DNA of 18,589 bases from Lachnospiraceae bacterium UBA3772 (GTDB taxonomy: Bacteria > Bacillota > Clostridia > Lachnospirales > Lachnospiraceae): NCBI GenBank assembly GCA_002371025.1, contig DFFQ01000111.1, forward strand, positions 923-19,511, given 5' to 3'. Below, piece after piece: positions 1-7,547 of this stretch. Below the pieces are notes generated by a model. It was given only the letters and a program-made list of their open reading frames with translations. It made no database searches and was not told the DNA's origin. The position numbers and the translations under genes were made by a program. Each line of letters begins with the position of its first letter. Position 1 is the first letter of the stretch.

Positions 1-176
1 TCATCGAGCCGTCAGGCGAGATGTCTGCGAAATGACTTGTGTCTGTATGCGGTGGATATCTGCCATTGGCAGATATATGACTTTGGCGAGGCCGCATCAT
101 CGAGCAAGCATTGCTTGCGAGATGTGACTTTGGCGAGGTCGACACGCTGTAGCAAGCAAAGCTTGCAAGATGTGTA
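1..176. repeat. Cluster of small hairpin repeats
   Basis: No gene is visible here. Short palindromes with 3-4 nt loops follow each other: GCC-GTCA-GGC at 8-17, ATATCTGCC-ATT-GGCAGATAT at 56-76, GCAAGC-ATT-GCTTGC at 104-118 and GCAAGC-AAA-GCTTGC at 152-166. They sit in shared flanks: TCATCGAGC occurs at 1 and 97, GACTTTGGCGAGG occurs twice (79-91 and 126-138), and GAGATGT or AAGATGT follows three of the hairpins. The stems differ between units but each stays palindromic. This looks like a dispersed intergenic repeat family, cut by the left edge of the window. Its function is unknown. Confidence 0.7.
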
Positions 177-349
177 TGATTATGTAAACTGAATTCACTA
201 TCTGTGGTTTCCGTAAAATGTGAAATTTTCATATCAAAAATTGTTGATAAGTTTGTTAATAAGTTGCGCAATATGGCGGTATTATAACGTTTTTCAGGGG
301 TAAAAGTTATCAACAAAAACTACAAATTGTTGATGGTAAGTTTACGCTA
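177..349. other. Upstream region of nrdD, no gene seen
   Basis: This AT-rich stretch between the hairpin repeats and the nrdD promoter holds no credible ORF. Its only visible structure is the repeated TTGTTGATAA-like motif listed separately. Confidence 0.6.
241..336. repeat. Iteron-like / DnaA-box-like motif cluster upstream of nrdD
   Basis: TTGTTGATAAGT (241-252) is followed directly by TTGTTAATAAGT (253-264), a 12-bp tandem repeat with one difference. The same core recurs inverted as TTATCAACA at 307-315 and again as TGTTGATGG at 328-336. TTATCAACA differs from the standard DnaA box TTATCCACA at one position. The cluster ends 14 bp upstream of the NrdR box. DnaA or another initiator-like regulator acting on nrdD is an inference. 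Confidence 0.5.
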
Positions 350-365
350 ACACAATATCTTGTGT
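350..365. promoter_or_regulatory. NrdR box
   Basis: ACACAATATCTTGTGT is a near-perfect 16-bp palindrome and closely matches the known NrdR-box consensus (acaCwATATwTTgtgt). It ends 7 bp upstream of the -35 element of the nrdD promoter, a position suited to repression. NrdR is the zinc/ATP-cone repressor of ribonucleotide reductase genes. NrdR boxes usually come in pairs about three helical turns apart; no convincing partner is visible 31-32 bp upstream. Confidence 0.85.
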
Positions 366-372
366 TTTCTTC

Positions 373-401
373 TTGACTTTGTTTTGGCCCGAATATATAA
401 T
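373..401 (+). promoter_or_regulatory. Sigma-A promoter of nrdD
   Basis: TTGACT (373-378), a 17-bp spacer and a perfect TATAAT (396-401). Transcription should begin near 408, giving a leader of about 65 nt before the ATG at 474. Confidence 0.85.
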
Positions 402-473
402 CCTTAATAGCGAATATGCGCAAAATATTAAATGTAAATTTTGATTTGTAATCCGGGGAGGAACAAGAAAACC

Positions 474-2729
474 ATGATTTATGATGAAGATTTAGATGGA
501 AATCTTGACCTTGAGCCTACGCAAATCTATATTATGAAAAGATCAGGGGAGAGGGTTCTTTTCGATAGTACTAAGATTGCACAGGCTATAAGGAAGGCGA
601 ATCTCGAAGAAGGTATACTTTCAGAGAGACTCACAGAAGCACAGATTGATGAGATCACAGCCGGCATTGAGAAAGATGCAAGAAATGCAAAGAGAGATTT
701 ATCAGTAGAGGAAATTCAGGATAAAGTTGAAGATTCTCTTATGGGAACTGGTAAATTCAAGGTTGCGAGACTTTATATCACATATCGTTATAAGCATAAC
801 GAAATGCGTAAGATGAGCAACATTGATCAGAAGATTTCTGGTGTTGTTGAATGTGCTAATGAAGAAGTAAAACAGGAAAATTCTAATAAGAATCCAACAG
901 TTCTTTCAGTACAGCGTGATTATATGGCTGGCGAATGGAGCCGTTATTATACAGGTAAATATCTTCTTCCGGATGAAATAGTTGCAGCTCATAAAGAGGG
1001 CATAATTCATTTTCATGATGGAGATTATTTCGCACAGCATATGCATAATTGCTGTCTCGTTAATTTAGGAGACATGCTTGATAATGGAACATGCATAAGC
1101 GGAACACATATTGATACACCTAGAAGCTTCAATACAGCATGTACAGTAGCATCACAGATTGTAGCTCAGGTAGCATCAAGCCAGTATGGCGGACAGACTA
1201 TTACAATGTCACATCTTGCTAAGTATGTAGATGTAAGCCGCCAGAAAATAAAGAAGAGACTTCTTGATGATTTTGCAAAAACCGGACTTGAGGTAGATCC
1301 TGAAAAGTTCGATGAAATAGTTGAACATGAAGTAAGAAGAGAAGTTGAATCTGGTTGTCAGACAATGCAATATCAGCTGATCACACTTCAGTCTACAAAT
1401 GGTCAGGCACCATTTGTAACGGTATTCCTTTATCTTAATGAAGTTCCAGAGGGACGCATAAGAGAAGACCTGGCTATGATCATTGAGATTATGTTAAAGC
1501 AGAGAATTCTCGGAGTTAAGGACAGAAAGGGTTATTACATTACCCCGGCTTTCCCTAAGCTTATATATGTTCTTCAGGAAGATAATATTAGGGAAGGATC
1601 AAAATACTTCTACCTTACAAAGCTTGCAGCTGAATGTACTGCTAAGCGTATGGTACCTGATTATATTTCTGAGAAGAAGGCTCTTGAGCTTAAAGGTGAC
1701 TGCTATCCATGTATGGGATGTCGCAGCTTCCTTACTGCAGATCGCTTTACAGATGCAGGAGTTGGAAATATAGCAAATGCCCTTAATTTTGTTCCTGGAA
1801 AGCATAAATATTATGGAAGATTCAACCAGGGCGTTGTAACAATAAATCTTGTAGATGCAGCTTGTTCATCAGGTGGAGATGAAGAGAAGTTCTGGGAGAT
1901 TATGAATGAAAGACTTGAGCTGTGCCATAGAGCGCTTCGTCTTCGTCATGAGAGACTTCTTGGAACACCGTCAGATGTTGCTCCTATTCTTTGGCAGGAT
2001 GGAGCCCTGGCAAGACTTGAGCCAAATGAGACTATTGATAAATTACTTTATAACGGTTATTCAACAATCTCACTTGGATTTGCCGGACTTGCAGAATGTG
2101 TATATTACATGAAAAATGTATCTCATACAACAGATGAAGGAAAAGCATTCGGATTAAAAGTAATGCAGCTTCTTAATGATTCATGTAACAAGTGGAAGAA
2201 GGAAGAGAATATTGATTATTCTGTATATGGAACTCCACTTGAAAGTACAACATATAAGTTTGCTAAATGTCTCCAGAAGAGATTTGGTAAGATACCACAT
2301 GTTACAGATAAGAATTATATTACAAACTCTTATCATGTACATGTTACAGAGAATATAGATGCATTTTCAAAGCTTACTAAAGAAGCTGAATTTCAGGTTC
2401 TTTCTCCAGGTGGAGCAGTAAGTTATGTAGAAGTACCGGATATGCAGAATAATATTCCTGCAGTTATTTCGGTAATGCAGCATATGTACGAGACAATTCT
2501 TTATGCTGAGATTAATACAAAGAGTGATATGTGTGATGTGTGCGGATATAATGGACAGATCCAGATTACCAAGGATAATACAGGTAAGTTAGTATGGGAG
2601 TGCCCAAATTGTCATAACACAGATCAGACAAAGATGCACGTTGCACGTCGTACATGTGGATATATAGGAACCCAGTATTGGAATCAGGGACGTACAGCCG
2701 AGATTTCAGACAGAGTTCTTCACTTATAA
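474..2729 (+). CDS. nrdD: Anaerobic (class III) ribonucleoside-triphosphate reductase NrdD
   Basis: The 751-residue protein reduces ribonucleoside triphosphates to dNTPs without oxygen, using a glycyl radical installed by the activase NrdG. Residues about 19-110 form an ATP-cone allosteric domain (KRSGERVLFDSTKI near its start). The catalytic barrel carries NQGVVTINLVDAA. Near the C-terminus a four-cysteine zinc site (Cys687, 690, 710, 713) precedes RTCGYIG, which holds the radical glycine (about residue 729). Length and order fit full-length NrdD. I chose ATG 474 because GGGGAGG lies 12 nt upstream; an in-frame TTG at 441 would add 11 residues but has no ribosome binding site. Control is by the NrdR box and promoter upstream. 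nrdG, often adjacent, is absent: the next gene is an unrelated secreted protein with its own promoter. Confidence 0.97.
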   Translation: MIYDEDLDGNLDLEPTQIYIMKRSGERVLFDSTKIAQAIRKANLEEGILSERLTEAQIDEITAGIEKDARNAKRDLSVEEIQDKVEDSLMGTGKFKVARLYITYRYKHNEMRKMSNIDQKISGVVECANEEVKQENSNKNPTVLSVQRDYMAGEWSRYYTGKYLLPDEIVAAHKEGIIHFHDGDYFAQHMHNCCLVNLGDMLDNGTCISGTHIDTPRSFNTACTVASQIVAQVASSQYGGQTITMSHLAKYVDVSRQKIKKRLLDDFAKTGLEVDPEKFDEIVEHEVRREVESGCQTMQYQLITLQSTNGQAPFVTVFLYLNEVPEGRIREDLAMIIEIMLKQRILGVKDRKGYYITPAFPKLIYVLQEDNIREGSKYFYLTKLAAECTAKRMVPDYISEKKALELKGDCYPCMGCRSFLTADRFTDAGVGNIANALNFVPGKHKYYGRFNQGVVTINLVDAACSSGGDEEKFWEIMNERLELCHRALRLRHERLLGTPSDVAPILWQDGALARLEPNETIDKLLYNGYSTISLGFAGLAECVYYMKNVSHTTDEGKAFGLKVMQLLNDSCNKWKKEENIDYSVYGTPLESTTYKFAKCLQKRFGKIPHVTDKNYITNSYHVHVTENIDAFSKLTKEAEFQVLSPGGAVSYVEVPDMQNNIPAVISVMQHMYETILYAEINTKSDMCDVCGYNGQIQITKDNTGKLVWECPNCHNTDQTKMHVARRTCGYIGTQYWNQGRTAEISDRVLHL

Positions 2730-2760
2730 AGGTAATTCTTTAAAAATAAACAAATAAAAC

Positions 2761-2824
2761 AAAAGAGACCCGAAAAAAGATGGAAAGAGAGCAATCTTCG
2801 AAAATCTATTTTCGGGTTTCTTTT
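2761..2824 (+). terminator. Terminator after nrdD
   Basis: AAAAGAGACCCGAAAA (2761-2776) pairs with TTTTCGGGTTTCTTTT (2809-2824), with one G-T wobble. A smaller inner stem, AAGAT/ATCTT, lies in the loop. The right arm runs into a T-rich tail. Confidence 0.85.
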
Positions 2825-2887
2825 ATTATCGGAAATATTTTTAGGTTTGTTTTTGTGCGAAACCGACAAAAATGAAAATGGTTTTTG

Positions 2888-2916
2888 TTGACATTTAACA
2901 TATCAAGTGCTAAAAT
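2888..2916 (+). promoter_or_regulatory. Sigma-A promoter of the beta-helix protein gene
   Basis: Perfect TTGACA (2888-2893), a 17-bp spacer and TAAAAT (2911-2916). The start site should be near 2923, about 64 nt before the chosen ATG. Confidence 0.85.
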
Positions 2917-2986
2917 CTGAAGCTGAGAGTTTGTATTAGTATTAAATATGGGGGCCACACTAATTAATAGACTAAAGGAGAAACAA

Positions 2987-4867
2987 ATGAAAAAGTCGAT
3001 TAAAAGAATAGGCTCATTTGCATTAGCTTCATGTATAGCTTTTGGGGTATTATCAAATGTTAGCTTAGGGGAAGTAAGAGCCGCAGGAACAACTAAGGAT
3101 GTTTATGCAGGAGATGACATTGCAGCAATTATCAATGGTGCTGCAGATGGAACAACAATTTACGTTCATGCAGGAGAATATAAATATAAAACTCCTATTT
3201 CAATCAAGAAAAATAACATTTCTGTAATTTGTGAAGAAGGAACAGTTCTTAATGGTGAAAATGTTACTGTAACAAGCAGTAATGAAAGTATGGTTAAGAT
3301 CTATGGTGATAATGTTGTAATCGATAACCTTGATGTAAAAGGTCTTAAGTCATCTGATTACAATGTAGTTCCAGTAGGATACAGGGTTTGTGGTGGAGCA
3401 GATCACGTAACAATTAAGAATTGTGAAGTTTATAATATCGGATGTGATTATAAAGATAAGAGTAATATAGATGAATATAATGCTCATGGTATTATCGTAT
3501 CTGGTGATGTTAAGTCAGTAATAACAGATGTTACAATCGATAATTGTCACGTTCATAACTTAACACTTGGACAGAGTGAGTCATTGGTTTTAAACGGTAA
3601 TGTTGATGGGTTTAAGGTTATCAATAACTTAGTAGAAAATAATGATAATATCGGTATTGACCTTATCGGTTATGAAAAGCAGTCTAGCAAGAATACAGCT
3701 GAACAGAATGAACTTGACAGAGCAAGAAATGGTAAAGTAGAAAACAATGTTGTAAGAAACATTTCATCAGGAAGCAACCCAACATATCATGGCAGCAAGT
3801 GTGCTGGTGGTATCTATGTTGATGGTGGTACATTAATTGAAATTAAGAATAACTATGTTGAGAATTCTGATATAGGTATCGAACTTGCCAGTGAGCATAA
3901 GGGTAAGGTAACAGATTATATCACTGTAACTAATAACACATTAGTTAAGAATCAGGGATTCAATGCTATAAGCATTGGTGGATGTGAAAAAAAGAATGGT
4001 TCTACAGGAAATTGCACATTCACAAAGAATATTGTTTATAATGAAAAAAATCATTGCTTTAACTTCCAGCAGATTGAAGGAACAAATGAAATTACAGACA
4101 ATGTATTTATCAATACAGCATCAGATGTTTACGAAAAGGAAAGTGCTTGCAGCAGTGATGCACTTAAGAATACAAAGATTTCAAATTATATCTCACGTAA
4201 GACATCATTTACTACAAATGATACTGTAATTAATGTTAAGTCTGTAAATGTCGACAGTGAGAAATGCATAGTTACAATTAATTCAGATAAGGATTTTAGT
4301 GATTACGGTGCGAAGATCGATAAGACAAATGAAGCAGCTGGTAACACAGATGCAGATAAGACAGAAGAGACAACTACTCCTGTAAAGGAAGAGGAAAAGA
4401 CTGAAACAGGTAACACAAATACTACACCTGTTGAAGAAGATGATGAAGATGCTGTAGAGCCAACATATAAGATTTCAGCTCCAAGCTTCTACACAGTTAA
4501 GAAATTAAGTGGTGGAGCACAGCAGTTCACATTTAAGAAGACTGGAAAGACAAACTGGAAGCACATTACAGTAGATTTCACAGATGTTGATTTAGATAGA
4601 TATAACAAGGCTTATATTACGGTTCAGGCATCAAGAAAGGATCTTTACCTTGGAATTACAAATAAGGATGAGGATGATCCAATATTCTACAGAAATCACT
4701 GGAGTGGAAATTCAAAGGTTGGTACAACTGGTGAAGTAACAATCGCAATTGATCTTACAGAAGATAACTGTGACGGATTATATATTTACTGTGATGCTAC
4801 ATCAAGCAGTACATATAAGAAGAGTCAGAAATTAACAATCAAGAGTATTACTTTTGGTAGAGAGTAA
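2987..4867 (+). CDS. Secreted right-handed parallel beta-helix protein
   Basis: This 626-residue exported protein opens with a signal peptide (lysine-rich start, hydrophobic core, likely cleavage after the VRA at about residue 32). Residues about 35-440 form a parallel beta-helix of the pectate-lyase-like superfamily, shown by repeated strand-turn units such as ITVTNNTLVKNQG and FKVINNLVENNDNIGIDL. An acidic, threonine-rich linker (about 445-493) leads to a roughly 130-residue beta-rich C-terminal domain (494-626) that may be carbohydrate- or wall-binding. Extracellular polysaccharide cleavage or binding is the likely role, but I cannot assign catalytic residues or a lyase family. The mature chain is unusually rich in cysteine. 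I chose ATG 2987 (AAAGGAG 6 nt upstream); ATG 2948 would put 13 residues before the signal peptide and lacks a ribosome binding site. The gene is a single unit between its own promoter and terminator. Confidence 0.8.
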   Translation: MKKSIKRIGSFALASCIAFGVLSNVSLGEVRAAGTTKDVYAGDDIAAIINGAADGTTIYVHAGEYKYKTPISIKKNNISVICEEGTVLNGENVTVTSSNESMVKIYGDNVVIDNLDVKGLKSSDYNVVPVGYRVCGGADHVTIKNCEVYNIGCDYKDKSNIDEYNAHGIIVSGDVKSVITDVTIDNCHVHNLTLGQSESLVLNGNVDGFKVINNLVENNDNIGIDLIGYEKQSSKNTAEQNELDRARNGKVENNVVRNISSGSNPTYHGSKCAGGIYVDGGTLIEIKNNYVENSDIGIELASEHKGKVTDYITVTNNTLVKNQGFNAISIGGCEKKNGSTGNCTFTKNIVYNEKNHCFNFQQIEGTNEITDNVFINTASDVYEKESACSSDALKNTKISNYISRKTSFTTNDTVINVKSVNVDSEKCIVTINSDKDFSDYGAKIDKTNEAAGNTDADKTEETTTPVKEEEKTETGNTNTTPVEEDDEDAVEPTYKISAPSFYTVKKLSGGAQQFTFKKTGKTNWKHITVDFTDVDLDRYNKAYITVQASRKDLYLGITNKDEDDPIFYRNHWSGNSKVGTTGEVTIAIDLTEDNCDGLYIYCDATSSSTYKKSQKLTIKSITFGRE

Positions 4868-4942
4868 TTAAGAACATAGCTCATTATTAAACGGATATAA
4901 AAAAGAAATAAATACAAACTCACAAAAAAGCTCAAATAAATT

Positions 4943-4977
4943 AAGGGGTGGCAGATTCGTCTGCCATCCCTTTCCTT
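4943..4977 (+). terminator. Terminator after the beta-helix protein gene
   Basis: A 13-bp stem, AAGGGGTGGCAGA (4943-4955) with TCTGCCATCCCTT (4960-4972), one G-T wobble, closes a TTCG tetraloop and is followed by TCCTTTGTT. It is a strong intrinsic terminator. Confidence 0.92.
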
Positions 4978-4997
4978 TGTTAAGACCGGCACACCTG

Positions 4998-5028
4998 ATC
5001 AAACTTTGATGGTGAGATGTGCTATAAT
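4998..5028 (+). promoter_or_regulatory. Extended -10 promoter with palindromic candidate operator
   Basis: TGCTATAAT (5020-5028) is an extended -10 element with a perfect TATAAT hexamer. No good -35 hexamer lies 16-18 bp upstream. That position is taken by the perfect palindrome ATCAAA-C-TTTGAT (4998-5010), a candidate site for an activator or repressor. The start site should be near 5035. Confidence 0.6.
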
Positions 5029-5069
5029 GGATGAGTTAGTAAACAATTTTAAGGATAATGGGGATAAAA

Positions 5070-5915
5070 ATGGATCTTTACAGGAGTATAGTAAACAGTT
5101 TTTATATAGAAAATGCATATCAGGAATGGAAGGATTATAGAGAGCATCTTACTGATCTTTTGATCAAAGCATATGAAAGATGTGAAGTCTCTGCGGAAAA
5201 GAAACTTCAGCTTTTAATTGCCGGTGGTGGACTTTGTAACGATATGGATATAGAAAGATTAAAAGAAAAGTATTCTATTACTGTAATGGATATTGATGAA
5301 AATGGGAAAAAATACTTCAATGATAAAAATTATGTAAACTATATTCTTCAATCATTTACAGGAATTGGTGAGAATGAATATAGAGAATTCCTAGAAAAAA
5401 TGGTAACCTTTGCAAGAAATGTCAAAGGAAGGATTACATTTGAAGAAGTTGACATAAATGCAGTTAACGCTATAGAAGAGATAGAAGACAGAATTAGTAT
5501 TAATAATGATATACCACGATGTGACGTATTAATATGCGCCGGAGTGCATAGCCAGTTATTTTCAATGTTCCCATATATATTTGAGATAATCATTGAAAAT
5601 CTTTATAATGCAGGGCTTTTAGATAATGGAAGTAAATCCCTGGAGGACTTATATTTATCTTCTAAATTTATGGAAAAAGTAAAGAGATTAAATCAGAAGT
5701 TTATTCCTGAATTTAATAAATGTATTATTGCAGCGGCAAAAAAACTTTGTCTATTTTCTCTTGAATCAGGCGGCGTAGAAGGAGCAATAGAAGGAAGAAT
5801 TGATCTAGAAGAAAATTATAAGGAAAAGATAATAATTAAAGATTCTTATGATTGGAATTTCAATCTTAAGGAAAATAAGATTTATCATATGGATATTTAT
5901 TTACTTCAAAAATAA
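5070..5915 (+). CDS. Putative class I SAM-dependent methyltransferase
   Basis: This 281-residue soluble protein has the layout of a Rossmann-fold methyltransferase. A hydrophobic strand ends in a glycine-rich turn (LLIAGGG, about residues 48-54, the usual SAM-binding motif I). A second strand ends in an acidic residue (ITVMDID, about 70-76), and a later strand reads CDVLICAGVHSQLF (about 151-164), where motif IV is usually found. The substrate is unknown. Two in-frame starts exist: ATG 5058, with AAGGA only 2 nt away, and ATG 5070, with GGGGA at a better distance; I prefer 5070. The gene has its own upstream promoter, a terminator before it and another promoter after it, so it is probably monocistronic. 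The family call rests on motif spacing alone; another Rossmann-like fold is possible. Confidence 0.55.
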   Translation: MDLYRSIVNSFYIENAYQEWKDYREHLTDLLIKAYERCEVSAEKKLQLLIAGGGLCNDMDIERLKEKYSITVMDIDENGKKYFNDKNYVNYILQSFTGIGENEYREFLEKMVTFARNVKGRITFEEVDINAVNAIEEIEDRISINNDIPRCDVLICAGVHSQLFSMFPYIFEIIIENLYNAGLLDNGSKSLEDLYLSSKFMEKVKRLNQKFIPEFNKCIIAAAKKLCLFSLESGGVEGAIEGRIDLEENYKEKIIIKDSYDWNFNLKENKIYHMDIYLLQK

Positions 5916-5955
5916 AAATCATTTTTGGGGATATAAGGATATTTTCCAAGTAACT

Positions 5956-5984
5956 TTGACTTAGAACATAGTATATGATATAAA
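5956..5984 (+). promoter_or_regulatory. Sigma-A promoter of the COG2426 gene
   Basis: TTGACT (5956-5961), a 17-bp spacer and TATAAA (5979-5984), with a TG one base before the -10 (TGATATAAA). The predicted leader to ATG 6029 is about 38 nt. Confidence 0.8.
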
Positions 5985-6028
5985 TTGAAGGATAAGTTTT
6001 TTAGATTTTTAAGTTTTTAGGAGACGGT

Positions 6029-6520
6029 ATGGACGCATTTGTAACATGGTATCAGCTGCATTTAGCAGGGATATTATCACCAAAATTATTTGTATCGCTT
6101 ATTTCTATGGTTCCTATGGTTGAACTTAGAGGCGGCATAGTAGTAGCAAGACTTTTAAAGTTATCACTGGGACAGGCGATTTTTTATTCATTTATAGGAA
6201 ATATAATTCCGATTCCATTTATTCTTTTATTCCTTAGAAAGATATTTGACTGGATGAGACCAACAAAGCTTTTTGGTGGCCTTGTAAGAAAGATGGAAGA
6301 AAGAGCTCATAAGAAATCAAGTGGAGTTGAAAAGGCTGAATTTTTTGGACTTGTAGGCTTCGTTGGAATTCCGCTTCCAGGTACTGGGGGATGGACAGGA
6401 GCCCTTATTTCTTCAGTTCTTGAAATTGATATTAAGAAAGCAAGTCTTGCAATTCTTATCGGACTTGTACTTGCTTCAACAATAGTATCATTTATAAGCT
6501 ATGGTGTTTTTCATATGTAA
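6029..6520 (+). CDS. COG2426 / small multidrug export family membrane protein
   Basis: This 163-residue integral membrane protein matches the family named small multidrug export protein (PF06695, COG2426). Both family hallmarks are present: PMVELRGGI (about residues 29-37) and GIPLPGTGGWTGAL (about 112-125). Four hydrophobic stretches are visible; the two hallmark segments look like re-entrant or broken helices. Length is normal for the family. The export name is historical and the substrate is not established. The ribosome binding site is TTAGGAGA, about 7 nt before the ATG. It follows a good promoter and may be cotranscribed with the radical SAM gene 91 bp downstream, since no terminator with a T-tract is visible between them. 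Confidence 0.85.
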   Translation: MDAFVTWYQLHLAGILSPKLFVSLISMVPMVELRGGIVVARLLKLSLGQAIFYSFIGNIIPIPFILLFLRKIFDWMRPTKLFGGLVRKMEERAHKKSSGVEKAEFFGLVGFVGIPLPGTGGWTGALISSVLEIDIKKASLAILIGLVLASTIVSFISYGVFHM

Positions 6521-6611
6521 AGTATACGCGATAAAGGTGTGTTTGGCAGAGAATAAAGGACAAAATGTAAATAAACACATCAGGCAGAATAAAAAAGAGT
6601 GATATGGCTAA

Positions 6612-7517
6612 ATGAAATATATATCATTATCAGATCATTTAAAAAATAAATATGGGACTAAGGTATATAAGATCTCACTTCAAAGTGGATGCAGTTGTCC
6701 TAATCGTGATGGAACAGTAAGTACAGGAGGCTGTACATTTTGTTCTGAAGGTGGTTCAGGAGATTTTGCAGCGCCACTTCTTCCTGTAAAGGAACAGATA
6801 CGCTTAGCAAAGATGAGAGTCGAAAGTAAGATGCCAAAGTCACTTGAGGCAAAGGACAGGAAATATATTGCATATTTTCAGTCCTTTTCTAATACTTATG
6901 GAAATCCAGAGAGACTAAGGAAGTTATATCTTGAAGCAATAGAAGACGAGTCTATTGTGGGGCTTTCCATTGGTACAAGACCGGACTGCCTTGGTGAAGA
7001 GATACTTGAAGTAATTAAGGAAGTAAATGATATAAAGCCAGTCTGGATAGAATTGGGTCTTCAGACAATAAATGAAAAAACGGCAGAACATATCAATAGA
7101 GGCTATAAGTTAGATGTTTTTGAAAAGGCTTATAGAGATCTAAAGGAAAGAAATATAGAAGTTATAGTTCATGTAATACTAGGCCTTCCGGGAGAAACAA
7201 AAGAAGATATGTTAAATACTGTAAGATATTTAGCAAATCTTACGCCGGCACTGGACGGTATAAAACTTCAGCTTTTACATGTTCTTAAAGGAACAAAGTT
7301 AGCTGAAGAGTATGGCAGGGAATATTTTAAGATTTTTAGTATGGAAGAGTATACAGATCTTGTAGTGGACTGTCTTAAAATACTTCCGAAAAATACTGTA
7401 ATACACAGGATGACAGGGGACGGGCCAAGAAAATTGCTTATAGAACCCCTTTGGAGCCTGGATAAAAAGAGAGTGCTAAACACTCTACATAAAAAAATAA
7501 GCTGTGAAGATATTTGA
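6612..7517 (+). CDS. TIGR01212-family radical SAM protein (YhcC/YtqA type)
   Basis: This 301-residue protein has the conserved N-terminus KYGTKVYKISLQ and the family's wide cluster motif Cys29-x11-Cys41-x2-Cys44 (CPNRDGTVSTGGCTFC), which should bind a 4Fe-4S cluster and SAM. Later blocks typical of the family include SIGTRPDCL, WIELGLQT, VHVILGLPGE and MTGDGP. Members are found across bacteria and have been linked to RNA modification, but I cannot state the exact reaction. Length is normal. The ribosome binding site is weak (GAGTGAT about 10 nt upstream), which may mean low expression or partial dependence on the gene before. Base composition is typical of the window, in contrast to the very AT-rich gene that starts 30 bp downstream. 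Confidence 0.9.
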   Translation: MKYISLSDHLKNKYGTKVYKISLQSGCSCPNRDGTVSTGGCTFCSEGGSGDFAAPLLPVKEQIRLAKMRVESKMPKSLEAKDRKYIAYFQSFSNTYGNPERLRKLYLEAIEDESIVGLSIGTRPDCLGEEILEVIKEVNDIKPVWIELGLQTINEKTAEHINRGYKLDVFEKAYRDLKERNIEVIVHVILGLPGETKEDMLNTVRYLANLTPALDGIKLQLLHVLKGTKLAEEYGREYFKIFSMEEYTDLVVDCLKILPKNTVIHRMTGDGPRKLLIEPLWSLDKKRVLNTLHKKISCEDI

Positions 7518-7547
7518 ATAAAACGTAAAAAAAATGTGGGAAAATAT

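Noticed and set aside
319..334. Second NrdR box three turns upstream of the first
   Set aside because: At the expected spacing only about 7 of 16 positions agree with the box at 350-365.
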